From Streptomyces meridianus (lineage in GTDB: Bacteria; Actinomycetota; Actinomycetes; Streptomycetales; Streptomycetaceae): a stretch of DNA of 64,000 nt. Numbering within the stretch: position 1 is the first letter of the stretch; each line of letters opens with the position of its first letter. This document shows positions 8,358 through 16,057 of the stretch, piece by piece. The translations under genes were made by a program, and so were the position numbers. Location: the NCBI RefSeq assembly GCF_023703325.1, contig NZ_JAMQGM010000041.1:39137-103136 (forward strand), written 5' to 3'. The notes below the pieces were generated by a model. It made no database searches. It was not told where the DNA came from and saw only the letters and a program-made list of their open reading frames with translations.

Positions 8358-9254
8358 ATGCAGCACGCAGTGGGGGGAGCGCTGCCACCGTCGCACGGCC
8401 CGCACCGGGGCGCCGCTGCCGGCCCCCCGGCGCCCCCGGGCGGGCCGGATCCGGGACACCCCGTTCACCCCGGCGCCCCCGGGAGGCCACCCGCGCCGCC
8501 CGCCCACCAGCCCCCGCCCGGGCACGACGGCGCGCCGCCCGTCCCGGGCACGCCCCCCGGAACCGGCTGGGCCCCGCCGTCCCCCCGCCACGGCTCTTTT
8601 CCGCCCGCGGAGGCCGGTGGCCCGACGGGGCACATACCGCTGCCGTCCGGCGCCCCGGTGCCGCTCCCGGAGTCCCACGCGGTGAACGACACGACACAGA
8701 TCACGCTCGCCGTGCTGCTCATCGGACCCGCGGGAGCCGGCAAGACGACCGTGGCGCGGCACTGGGCGGGCAGCCGCCGACTTCCGACCGCCCACATCAG
8801 CCTGGACGACGTCCGTGAGTGGGTCCGCTCCGGCTTCGCCGACCCGCAGAGCGGCTGGAACGACCACTCCGAGGCGCAGTACCGGCTGGCCCGGCGCACC
8901 TGTGGCTTCGCCGCGCGCAACTTCCTCGCCAACGGCATCTCCTGCATCCTCGACGACGCCGTCTTCCCCGACCGCCCGGTCGTCGGGCTCGGAGGCTGGA
9001 AGCGGCACGTCGGCCCCGGCCTGCTGCCCGTCGTCCTGCTGCCCGGGCTGGAGGTGGTGCTGGAGCGCAACGCCGCCCGCAGCGGGAACCGGCGGCTCAG
9101 CGACGAGGAGGTCGCCCGGATCCACGGCCGCATGGCCGGCTGGTACGGGTCCGGGCTGCCGATCATCGACAACTCCCAGTACGACGTGGAGACGACGGCC
9201 CGCGCCCTTGACGACGCCCTCGCCCGGAGCATCGCCAGCCCGCCCAGCTGGTGA
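8358..9254 (+). CDS. P-loop ATP-binding protein (AAA/kinase-like) with proline-rich N-terminus
   Basis: 298 residues, substrate unknown. Residues 1-~110 are Pro/Gly-rich and probably disordered. From ~115 there is a small P-loop domain: LLIGPAGAGKTTVARHW (Walker A near 122-129), HISLDDVREW, and a C-terminal ExNAARSGNRRLSDEEVARIH segment resembling the lid of polynucleotide-kinase or zeta-toxin-like ATPases. No helicase or transporter features are seen. Start ATG 8358 follows CGGAGAACC. It sits between the aro terminator and the M24 gene, the position of an equivalent ATP-binding gene in other streptomycetes as far as I recall. It may phosphorylate a small molecule, but the sequence does not say which. 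Confidence 0.8.
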   Translation: MQHAVGGALPPSHGPHRGAAAGPPAPPGGPDPGHPVHPGAPGRPPAPPAHQPPPGHDGAPPVPGTPPGTGWAPPSPRHGSFPPAEAGGPTGHIPLPSGAPVPLPESHAVNDTTQITLAVLLIGPAGAGKTTVARHWAGSRRLPTAHISLDDVREWVRSGFADPQSGWNDHSEAQYRLARRTCGFAARNFLANGISCILDDAVFPDRPVVGLGGWKRHVGPGLLPVVLLPGLEVVLERNAARSGNRRLSDEEVARIHGRMAGWYGSGLPIIDNSQYDVETTARALDDALARSIASPPSW

Positions 9255-9363
9255 CCCGGGCAGACCGTTGCGGCGCTGTCGCACCGCGGTGCACCGCCGC
9301 CCCGCCGCTCGGTCGGACGCGCTGGGAAGGACGGGCCGGGACTTCGCTCGTACGCTCGGGAGC

Positions 9364-10470
9364 ATGTCAGAGGTGCACGCGGTCCGACGCTCGGCGCTGC
9401 GCGACCGGTGCGCGGCGGGCGGCTGGGCGGCGGCGCTCATCTCCCGTCCGGCGAACGTCCGCTATCTCGCGGGCTCCGCACCGGCCGGCTCCGCGCTGCT
9501 GGTCGGCCCGGCCGAGGACGTCCTGGTCTGCCCCGGCGATCTCCCCCCGGACGCATCCGGGGCACGCGTCGCCGACGGGGTGCGGCTGCACCGGCTTCCG
9601 ACGGCGGGAGGGGATGCCGCGGTGGCCGCGGCCGGCCTCGCCGCCTCGGCCGGCGCCGAGACGCTCGCCGTCGAGGAGCACCACCTGACCGTCGCCCGCC
9701 ACCGCGCCCTGGTCTCCGTCGCACCGCGGATGCGGCTGACCGACGTGGCCGCGGCCGTCGAGCAGCAGCGGCTGGTCAAGGACGAGGACGAGCTCGCCTG
9801 CCTGCGCATCGCCGCGGAGATCACGGACCAGGCACTCGGGGAACTGCTCGAATCCATTCTGGTCGGCCGGACCGAGCGTCATCTCGCTCTGGAGCTGGAA
9901 CGCCGTCTGGTCGACCACGGTGCGGCCGGACCTGCCTTCCCCACATCGGTGGCGACCGGACCGAACGCCGGCGCCGCCGGGCATCTGCCGACCGACCGCC
10001 GGGTCGAGGAGGGGGACTTCCTGAGCGTGCGGCTCGGTGCGGACTACCGCGGCTACCGCTGCGAGATCGGCCGGACGTTCGTGATCGGACCGTCCCCCGA
10101 CAACTGGCAGATCGACCTGTACGACCTGGTCTTCGACGCGCAGCGGGCCGGACGTGAGGCGCTGCTGCCCGGTGCGGAGTGCCGCGAGGTCGACCATGCG
10201 GCCCGGCAGGTCCTCGACAGCGCCGGGTACGGTGGGGACCTGTCGCCGTGGATGGGCCATGGCGTCGGACTCGAAATCGGTGAGGACCCTCAGCTGTCCC
10301 CGTCGGCCATGGGTAAACTGGACGCTTGTGTGCCGGTCACCGTCGATCCGGGGGTCCACCTCCCGGGCCGGGGCGGTGTCCGCATCGACGACACTCTCGT
10401 CGTCCGCTCCGAGGCGGACGGCGGACCCGAGCTACTCACCATCACGACCAAGGAACTGCTCGCGCTCTGA
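9364..10470 (+). CDS. M24-family (Xaa-Pro aminopeptidase-like) protein, probable pseudo-enzyme
   Basis: 368 residues with a creatinase N-domain (1-~140) and a pita-bread M24 domain (~145-368). Fold landmarks are present: HLALELERRLVDHGA, FPTSVATGPN, GYRCEIGRTF, GHGVGLEIGEDP, VTVDPGVHLPGRGGVRIDD. The five metal ligands of working Xaa-Pro peptidases are Asp, Asp, His, Glu, Glu. Here the equivalents read Arg223, Glu234, His299, Asp328 and Asp342, so only the His is kept. Activity is therefore doubtful. Start ATG 9364 (MSEVHAVRRS); the open frame extends upstream without a better start. It lies 59 bp upstream of efp, a common place for M24 genes. Confidence 0.85.
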   Translation: MSEVHAVRRSALRDRCAAGGWAAALISRPANVRYLAGSAPAGSALLVGPAEDVLVCPGDLPPDASGARVADGVRLHRLPTAGGDAAVAAAGLAASAGAETLAVEEHHLTVARHRALVSVAPRMRLTDVAAAVEQQRLVKDEDELACLRIAAEITDQALGELLESILVGRTERHLALELERRLVDHGAAGPAFPTSVATGPNAGAAGHLPTDRRVEEGDFLSVRLGADYRGYRCEIGRTFVIGPSPDNWQIDLYDLVFDAQRAGREALLPGAECREVDHAARQVLDSAGYGGDLSPWMGHGVGLEIGEDPQLSPSAMGKLDACVPVTVDPGVHLPGRGGVRIDDTLVVRSEADGGPELLTITTKELLAL

Positions 10471-10529
10471 CAGCTGAGGCGCGCAACCCCTCGGTCTCCG
10501 CTCCAGCCAGTCCAGGAGATTCCGCAACC

Positions 10530-11096
10530 GTGGCATCCACGAACGACCTCAAGAACGGCATGGTGCTCAAGCTCGACGGCGGCCAGCTCTGGTCCGTGGT
10601 CGAGTTCCAGCACGTCAAGCCCGGCAAGGGCCCCGCCTTCGTCCGCACCAAGCTCAAGAACGTGCTCTCCGGCAAGGTCGTCGACAAGACCTTCAACGCC
10701 GGCGTGAAGGTCGAGACGGCCAACGTCGACAAGCGCGGAATGCAGTTCTCGTACATGGACGGCGAATACTTCGTCTTCATGGACATGGACACCTACGACC
10801 AGCTGCACGTCGACCGCAAGACGGTCGGCGACGCGGCCAACTTCCTGCTGGAGGGCTTCGAGGCCGTCGTCGCGATGTACGAGGGCAGCTGCCTGTACGT
10901 CGAGCTGCCGGCCGCCGTCGAGCTGGTGATCGAGCACACCGAGCCCGGTGTCCAGGGAGACCGTTCCACCGGCGGCTCCAAGCCCGCGAAGCTCGAGACC
11001 GGCTACGAGATCCAGGTCCCGCTGTTCATCACGACCGGTGAGAAGATCAAGGTCGACACCCGCTCCGGCGAGTACCTCGGCCGGGTGAACAAGTAG
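10530..11096 (+). CDS. efp: Translation elongation factor P
   Basis: 188 residues; binds between P and E sites and rescues ribosomes stalled on polyproline. Three OB-like domains; ends YEIQVPLFITTGEKIKVDTRSGEYLGRVNK. The domain I loop is KPGKGPAF (Lys33), the proline-flanked PGKGP form typical of actinobacteria. In that subfamily the lysine is reported to work unmodified, and no epmA/epmB-like genes are visible here. Start GTG 10530 after CAGGAGATTCCG. nusB begins 2 bp after the stop. Confidence 0.97.
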   Translation: MASTNDLKNGMVLKLDGGQLWSVVEFQHVKPGKGPAFVRTKLKNVLSGKVVDKTFNAGVKVETANVDKRGMQFSYMDGEYFVFMDMDTYDQLHVDRKTVGDAANFLLEGFEAVVAMYEGSCLYVELPAAVELVIEHTEPGVQGDRSTGGSKPAKLETGYEIQVPLFITTGEKIKVDTRSGEYLGRVNK

Positions 11097-11098
11097 CC

Positions 11099-11527
11099 GT
11101 GGCCGCACGCAACAAGGCCCGTAAACGCGCTTTCCAGATCCTCTTCGAGGCCGACCAGCGCGGGAGTTCCGTGCAGACGGTGCTCGCGGACTGGCTCCGG
11201 CACGCACGGACCGACGAGCGGCAGCCGCCGGTCGGCGAGTACACCATGCAGCTGGTCGAGGGGTACGCCGAGCACGCGGACCGGATCGACGAGCTGCTTT
11301 CCACCTACTCGGTGGGCTGGACCCTGGACCGCATGCCCGTCGTGGACCGGAACATCCTCCGGCTCGGCGCCCACGAGCTGATCTGGGAGGACGACGTCCC
11401 CGACGCCGTCGTGATCGACGAGGCCGTGCAGCTCGCCAAGGAGTTCTCCACGGACGAGTCGCCCTCGTTCGTGAACGGCATGCTGGGGCGGCTCAAGGAA
11501 CTCAAGCCGGGCCTGCGCAGAGCCTAG
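11099..11527 (+). CDS. nusB: Transcription antitermination factor NusB
   Basis: 142 residues. All-helical RNA-binding factor that joins NusE (S10) on boxA of rRNA leaders. It begins MAARNKARKRAFQILFEAD, and has VDRNILRLGAHELIWEDDVPDAVVIDEAVQLAKEFSTDESPSFVNGMLG, the typical C-terminal half. GTG start 11099 directly follows efp with no SD of its own, suggesting coupling. Confidence 0.96.
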   Translation: MAARNKARKRAFQILFEADQRGSSVQTVLADWLRHARTDERQPPVGEYTMQLVEGYAEHADRIDELLSTYSVGWTLDRMPVVDRNILRLGAHELIWEDDVPDAVVIDEAVQLAKEFSTDESPSFVNGMLGRLKELKPGLRRA

Positions 11528-11535
11528 GAACGCAC

Positions 11536-11607
11536 GTCCGGGCGAGTGCCCGGACCCTGGTCCACCCACCGGCCCGGAGCAGAACCTGAACAATGTTCTG
11601 CTCCGGG
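11536..11607 (+). terminator. Tandem hairpins after nusB
   Basis: Two perfect inverted repeats in a row: 11536-11543 with 11548-11555 (8 bp, loop GAGT), and 11573-11585 with 11595-11607 (13 bp, CCCGGAGCAGAAC arms, 9-base loop). They separate efp-nusB from the next transcription unit. The second could also serve as an operator for the MFS gene. Confidence 0.7.
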
Positions 11608-11633
11608 TCTGGTGCGTTCCCGGAGCCGTGTCC

Positions 11634-11647
11634 TAGGTTCTGCCGCA
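11634..11647 (+). promoter_or_regulatory. Probable -10 element giving a leaderless MFS mRNA
   Basis: TAGGTT at 11634-11639 fits TANNNT and ends 7 bases before ATG 11647. No Shine-Dalgarno precedes that ATG. No convincing -35 was found, so the inference is tentative. Confidence 0.4.
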
Positions 11648-12945
11648 TGCCCGATCACGGACCGGCGGAGAGCAGCCGGCTGCACGCACGTGTCCGTATC
11701 GGCTACGGCCTCGGCTCGTTCGCCACCGGGACCTTCGGCACCGTTCCCGGCCTGCTGCTGCTCTACTACCTGACCGACATCCTCGGGGTGGCCGCAGGAG
11801 TCGCCGGCCTGCTGGTCTTCCTTCCCAAGGCATGGGACGTCCTGCTCAACCCCTGGATCGGCAGCCTCTCCGACCGCACCATCCACCGGTGGGGGCCGCG
11901 CCGGCCCTGGATGCTGCTCGGCGCCCTGACCATGCCGCTCTGCTTCGCCGCCATGTTCGCGGTCCCGTCCGCGCTGCAGCGCGGCTGGGCCGCCGCCTGG
12001 GTCACCGTCCTCTTCCTGCTCACCGCGACCGCGTACGCCTGCTTCCAGGTCCCGTATGTGGCCCTGCCCGCCGAGTTGACGGCCGACCCCGGCGAACGAG
12101 CCCGAGTGATGTCCTGGCGCATCGCCTTCCTCGGAGCAGCGATCCTGCTGTCGGGGGCCACCGCGCCGCTCCTGGCGGGGGCCTCGGCCGACGGCCCGGG
12201 CTCACCGGACGGCTACCGGTTCATGGGCCTGGTCATAGGCTGCGTCCTGATGCTGGGGATGCTCGCTGCCTTCGCCGCCACAGCGGGCGTGCACGGCGTC
12301 GCCGAACCGGTCGCCGAGCCGACCCTGCTCGCCCAGCTGCGTGCCACCCGCGGCAACCGTCCGTTCGCCTGCCTGATCGTGCCCTGTCTGCTCGCCATGC
12401 CGTTGTGGCTCGCTCTCGGGCTCCGCACCGGCAAGCGCGCTGCCGCAATCGCGGCGTCCCTCTGCTTCCTGACCGGGGCCCTGAGCACCGCCTTCGCCCC
12501 GATCCTTCCGCTCGCGGCCGTGTACGCCGCGGTGGCCCTCGCGGGTGTCGGCTACGCCGGCATGCAGATGCTGCCGCCGGCCATGCTCGGGGACGCCATC
12601 GCGGCGGACGGGCTGACCAGCGGCCGCCGCCGGGCCGGCGTGTTCACCGGACTGTGGACCGCGGGGGAGACGCTGGGGCTCGCCCTGGGCCCGGGACTTT
12701 TCGGGCTCGTGCTGTCGGCCGGGGGTTTCGTCTCCTCCGACGCCGCCCATCGGGTCGACCAGCCCGAATCGGCACTGACCGCGATCCTCGCCGGCTTCGG
12801 GGTGCTGCCGGCCCTGCTGCTGCTGGTCAGTCTTCCCCTGCTCGGGCGGTACGACCTGACGGAGGCGGAGCTGGGCCGCCTGCGGGGAGCCGCCCGGGCA
12901 CGGGACACGCCACCCGCCCCCGCCATCGACACGGAGAGCCCATGA
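11647..12945 (+). CDS. MFS transporter, GPH/MFS_2 type
   Basis: 432 residues with about 12 hydrophobic segments. The first part GYGLGSFATGTFGTVPGLLLLYYLTDILG, then WDVLLNPWIGSLSDRT and the basic loop HRWGPRRPWMLLGA, match the glycoside-pentoside-hexuronide / MFS_2 group, which also contains lysolipid and sphingolipid carriers such as MFSD2A. The Asp in WDVLLNP is a cation-coupling position in this group. The cargo is not readable. ATG 11647 is preferred over 11593 because the upstream piece overlaps the terminator hairpin and shows no homology. It overlaps the PLP-enzyme gene by ATGA, so the two are one unit. Confidence 0.85.
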   Translation: MPDHGPAESSRLHARVRIGYGLGSFATGTFGTVPGLLLLYYLTDILGVAAGVAGLLVFLPKAWDVLLNPWIGSLSDRTIHRWGPRRPWMLLGALTMPLCFAAMFAVPSALQRGWAAAWVTVLFLLTATAYACFQVPYVALPAELTADPGERARVMSWRIAFLGAAILLSGATAPLLAGASADGPGSPDGYRFMGLVIGCVLMLGMLAAFAATAGVHGVAEPVAEPTLLAQLRATRGNRPFACLIVPCLLAMPLWLALGLRTGKRAAAIAASLCFLTGALSTAFAPILPLAAVYAAVALAGVGYAGMQMLPPAMLGDAIAADGLTSGRRRAGVFTGLWTAGETLGLALGPGLFGLVLSAGGFVSSDAAHRVDQPESALTAILAGFGVLPALLLLVSLPLLGRYDLTEAELGRLRGAARARDTPPAPAIDTESP

Positions 12946-14474
12946 CCACCGACAGCCCGACGAAAGGCGCCGAGGAGCAGCACATCCTCCAGCGGCTCGC
13001 CACACTCCGCGAGGCCGACCTGCCCGTGCGCGGCGGCCGGACGATGGCGTACGTCTACGACTCCGGCCTCGACGGGCTCCAGGAACTCGCCTCCGCGGCG
13101 CAGGCCGCGTTCGACGGGGTCAACGGCCTGGACATGACGGTGTTTCCCAGCGTCGTCACCCTGGAGAACGAGGTGGTGGGCCGCGCGGCCGCCCTGCTGG
13201 GCGGAGGGCCGGAGACCACGGGCACGTTCACCAGCGGCGGTACCGAGAGCTGTCTGCTCGCGGTGCTGACGGCCCGGGAGTACGCGCGGCGAACCCGCGG
13301 CGTCGGCGCGCCCGAACTCGTCCTGCCCGTCACCGCGCACCCCGCGTTCCACAAGGCAGCCGCCTACTTCGGGCTGCGGGTGGTGACGGTACCGGTCGAG
13401 CCGGAAAGCTTCCGCGTGCGGGCGGCCGATGTCGCCACGGCGATCACCGACGACACCGCACTGGTGGTCGTCTCGGCCCCGTCCTACGCGCACGGGGTGG
13501 TCGACCCGATCGCGGAGGTGGCCGCCGAGACCGCCCGGCGCGGGGTGCTCTGCCACGTCGACGCCTGCATCGGCGGCTGGTACCTCGGGCATCTCCGGCT
13601 CGTGGCCGAGGGCGGGCATCTGCCCGCCTTCGACCTGTCGGTGCCGGGGGTGACCTCCCTGTCCGTGGATCTGCACAAGTACGGCTACACCCCCAAGGGG
13701 GCTTCCGTGCTGCTGATGCGGGACGCCGAACTCAGGCGCCACGGCTGGTTCGCCCATGCGGGATGGCCCGGCTATCCGGTGGTGGGTTCCACACTGCAGG
13801 GCACCAAGTCGGCGGCTCCGCTGGCCGCCGCCTGGGCTGTGACCGAACGGCTGGGAACCGGCGGCTATGTCGAGCTGTCCCGGCGGGTGCACCGGGCCGT
13901 CAGCGAACTCATCGAGGGAATCGGCCGGATCGAGGGCATCCGCGTCCTGGGGCGCCCGGACGCCTCACTGATCGCCGTCGCCGCCGACGGACCGCTGACC
14001 GACCCGTTCGTGGTGGCCGACGAGATGAGAGCCCGGGGCTGGTACCTCCAGCCGCAGCTCGCGTTCGGGGTTTCTCCCGCCAACCTGCATCTGACGGTGA
14101 CGGCGGCAGTGGCCGGATCGGAAACCGTCACGGATCTGCTGGCCGAACTGGAAGTGGCGGTGGCGCGGGCGCGCGAGGCCGGTCCCACTGCGGTCGACCC
14201 GGCCCTGGCCGAACTGGCGGCGGCGCTGGACCCCGACGCGCTGGGGGCGGACGAGGTCGCGGCCGCACTTGCAATCGCGGGAATCGGAGAGGACGGTGCG
14301 CTGCCGGGGCGGATGGCCCCGGTCCTCGCGGTGATGCAGGTGATGCCACCGCGCTTGGTGGAGCGGCTGCTGCCCGAAGTGATCGGCAGGCTCTACGCCT
14401 GCCCGCCGGCTGACGGGCCCACCGGCGCCGGGGGGAGCATGTCCGGCAAGGCACCGGTTCGTCAGGGACGTTGA
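12942..14474 (+). CDS. PLP-dependent decarboxylase/lyase, sphingosine-1-phosphate-lyase-like
   Basis: 510 residues, fold type I, group II decarboxylase superfamily. Landmarks: GTFTSGGTESCLLAVLTARE (cofactor phosphate site), HPAFHKAAAYFGL, HVDACIGGWYLG (Asp to the pyridine N) and SLSVDLHKYGYTPKGAS with the Schiff-base Lys. The HKYGYTPKGASVLL and GSTLQGTKSAAPLAAAW stretches resemble eukaryotic and bacterial sphingosine-phosphate lyases more than glutamate decarboxylase. The C-terminal ~90 residues are Ala/Leu-rich and extra. The reaction is probably C-C cleavage or decarboxylation of an amino-alcohol phosphate or amino acid; the substrate is unproven. Translationally coupled to the MFS gene. 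Confidence 0.83.
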   Translation: MTTDSPTKGAEEQHILQRLATLREADLPVRGGRTMAYVYDSGLDGLQELASAAQAAFDGVNGLDMTVFPSVVTLENEVVGRAAALLGGGPETTGTFTSGGTESCLLAVLTAREYARRTRGVGAPELVLPVTAHPAFHKAAAYFGLRVVTVPVEPESFRVRAADVATAITDDTALVVVSAPSYAHGVVDPIAEVAAETARRGVLCHVDACIGGWYLGHLRLVAEGGHLPAFDLSVPGVTSLSVDLHKYGYTPKGASVLLMRDAELRRHGWFAHAGWPGYPVVGSTLQGTKSAAPLAAAWAVTERLGTGGYVELSRRVHRAVSELIEGIGRIEGIRVLGRPDASLIAVAADGPLTDPFVVADEMRARGWYLQPQLAFGVSPANLHLTVTAAVAGSETVTDLLAELEVAVARAREAGPTAVDPALAELAAALDPDALGADEVAAALAIAGIGEDGALPGRMAPVLAVMQVMPPRLVERLLPEVIGRLYACPPADGPTGAGGSMSGKAPVRQGR

Positions 14475-14567
14475 CGCACACCGGTGCCGAGGTGCCGGCC
14501 CATGCGGTCGGCGATGGGCCGGGGCGGTGCCGGACGTTTTCGGGACGCCGGACCGGGGCCCGGTCCC

Positions 14568-14596
14568 GGGGCCGCGTGAGGGAATCACGCGGCCCC
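14568..14596. terminator. Bidirectional hairpin between convergent genes
   Basis: Perfect 12-bp stem (GGGGCCGCGTGA at 14568-14579, complement at 14585-14596) with a 5-base loop. It lies 6 bp beyond the bldD stop and ~95 bp beyond the PLP-enzyme stop, suitable for both strands. Confidence 0.75.
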
Positions 14597-14602
14597 GCGG
14601 TG

Positions 14603-15100
14603 TCAGGCGTCCTCGTGCACCGCGCGTCGGGCATCCGCGTCCAGCACACCCCAGCTGATCAGCTGCTCGGTCAGCACCGAGGGGGACTGGTCGTAGATGA
14701 CGGCGAGGGTCCGCAGGTCGTCCTGGCGGATCGAGAGGACCTTGCCGTTGTAGTCGCCTCGCTGGCTCTGGATGGTCGCGGCGTAGCGCTGGAGCGGGCC
14801 CGCCTTCTCCGCGGGCACGTGCTGCAGCCGCTCCAGGTCCAGAACGAGCTTCGGAGGCGGCTCGGCGGCTCCACCGGGCGTGGTGCCCGGCAGCAGTTCC
14901 TGCACCGGCACCCCGTAGAAGTCCGCCAGTTCGGCGAGGCGCTGTACGGTCACGGCGCGGTCGCCGCGCTCGTACGAGCCGACCACGACGGCCTTCCAGC
15001 GGCCCTGCGACTTCTCCTCGACGCCGTGGAGGGAGAGGCCCTGCTGGGTGCGGATGGCGCGGAGTTTGGCCCCGAGCTGTTTGGCGTATTCGCTGGACAT
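14603..15100 (-). CDS. bldD: BldD, master developmental repressor (c-di-GMP responsive)
   Basis: 165 residues. N-terminal XRE-type HTH (LGAKLRAIRTQQGLSLHGVEEKS... GSYERGDRAVTV) and a C-terminal c-di-GMP domain. The ligand signature RxD-x8-RxxD is intact: Arg114, Asp116, Arg125, Asp128, the same residues that bind tetrameric c-di-GMP in characterised BldD. BldD represses sporulation genes during vegetative growth. Start ATG 15100 follows GGGGAG; a TTG at 15118 is less likely. A perfect BldD box lies upstream, consistent with known autoregulation. Diverges from pyrR. Confidence 0.97.
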   Translation of the reverse strand: MSSEYAKQLGAKLRAIRTQQGLSLHGVEEKSQGRWKAVVVGSYERGDRAVTVQRLAELADFYGVPVQELLPGTTPGGAAEPPPKLVLDLERLQHVPAEKAGPLQRYAATIQSQRGDYNGKVLSIRQDDLRTLAVIYDQSPSVLTEQLISWGVLDADARRAVHEDA

Positions 15101-15152
15101 AAAGCTCCCCGGACGCAATATCGACGTGCGGCTGAGCCGCGCGGCTGGTGAC

Positions 15153-15176
15153 TCACTGTGAGGTTACGCAGCGTAA
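15153..15176 (-). promoter_or_regulatory. BldD operator (autoregulatory site)
   Basis: TTACGCAGCGTAA at 15164-15176 is a perfect match to the BldD consensus TNAC-N5-GTNA. A second half-site pair, TCACTGTGA (15153-15161), sits beside it. The sites are 53-76 bp upstream of the bldD ATG, inside the intergenic region shared with pyrR. Confidence 0.85.
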
Positions 15177-15272
15177 TTGCGCTCGTCAAGCCGAACGGTC
15201 CACCCCCGTCCGAGGGGGACGGGTGCCGCACCCGGCGACGGCCCTGGTAGCGTCTGTGGTGCACATCCGACG

Positions 15273-15308
15273 TCCTTTAATGTCCGTCCCGTGAGGCGGA
15301 GAAGGAGG
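15273..15308 (+). promoter_or_regulatory. PyrR-binding loop sequestering the pyrR Shine-Dalgarno
   Basis: GTCCCGTGAGGC (15286-15297) fits the PyrR RNA-loop core RUCCNGNGAGGY. It folds as a hairpin: 15283-15286 pair with 15297-15300, U15287 bulges, CC pairs with GG, and the loop is CGUGA. Outside it TCCTT (15273-15277) can pair with AAGGA (15302-15306), part of the SD AAGGAGG (15302-15308) of pyrR at ATG 15319. UMP-PyrR binding should stabilise the hairpin and hide the SD, the translational mode described for mycobacterial pyr operons. Confidence 0.8.
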
Positions 15309-15318
15309 TCCGTTTCGT

Positions 15319-15900
15319 ATGGACTCGATCAGTTCCCCACATGCGGCCCCGGCCCGATCCGTGCTCGAAGGCCCGGACATCGCGCGGGTCCTGACCCGCA
15401 TCGCCCACGAGATCGTCGAACGCGCCAAGGGCGCCGACGACGTGGTGCTCCTCGGCATCCCCACCCGTGGCGTCTTCCTCGCCCGCCGGCTGGCCGCCAA
15501 ACTCGACGCGATCACCGGCCGCAGCACCCAGGTCGGCTCCCTCGACATCACCATGTACCGCGACGACCTGCGGCTCCGCCCGGCCCGCACGCTGGGCCGG
15601 ACCGAGATTCCCGCCGACGGCGTCGACGGCCGCCTCGTCGTCCTCGTCGACGACGTGCTGTTCTCGGGCCGCACGATCCGCGCCGCGCTGGACGCCCTGG
15701 GCGACATCGGCCGGCCGCGCGCCGTGCAGCTCGCCGTCCTGGTCGACCGCGGCCACCGCGAGCTGCCCATCCGTGCCGACTACGTCGGCAAGAACCTCCC
15801 CACATCCCTGCGGGAGACGGTCAGGGTCCAGCTCGACGAGGAGGACGGCCGCGACAGCGTGCTCCTCGGCGTCCGTGAGACCCCCGCGCCGGGCGAGTAG
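15319..15900 (+). CDS. pyrR: PyrR, pyr operon regulator / uracil phosphoribosyltransferase
   Basis: 193 residues. Type I phosphoribosyltransferase fold: IPTRGVFLARRLA (phosphate/PPi region), the PRPP loop VVLVDDVLFSGRTIRAALDAL, and the basic RNA-binding surface residues around RPRAVQLAVLVDRGHRELPIRADYVGKNLPTS. It senses UMP/UTP against PRPP and binds pyr mRNA. The start has a very strong SD (AAGGAGG, 10-base spacing) that its own target loop can mask. First gene of the pyr operon; pyrB starts 157 bp later. Confidence 0.96.
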   Translation: MDSISSPHAAPARSVLEGPDIARVLTRIAHEIVERAKGADDVVLLGIPTRGVFLARRLAAKLDAITGRSTQVGSLDITMYRDDLRLRPARTLGRTEIPADGVDGRLVVLVDDVLFSGRTIRAALDALGDIGRPRAVQLAVLVDRGHRELPIRADYVGKNLPTSLRETVRVQLDEEDGRDSVLLGVRETPAPGE

Positions 15901-15990
15901 CCCCCTTACCGCACCGACCGGTGCGCGGGCCGCCGACGCCTGCCCAGGCCCCTGCGCGCGCACGCCCCGGTGACGCCGGTGCACCCCCGA

Positions 15991-16009
15991 CCGGGCCGGA
16001 ACGGCCCGG
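15991..16009 (+). terminator. Hairpin in the pyrR-pyrB gap (possible attenuator)
   Basis: CCGGGCCG (15991-15998) and CGGCCCGG (16002-16009) form an 8-bp stem with a GAA loop, ~50 bp before pyrB. A smaller inverted repeat lies at 15910-15925 just after pyrR. No second PyrR loop was found here, so a role in regulation is only possible. Confidence 0.35.
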
Positions 16010-16057
16010 CGGTGCCCGATCGCCCCGCACGTCCTCCTCACCCACGGAGAGAACCGG

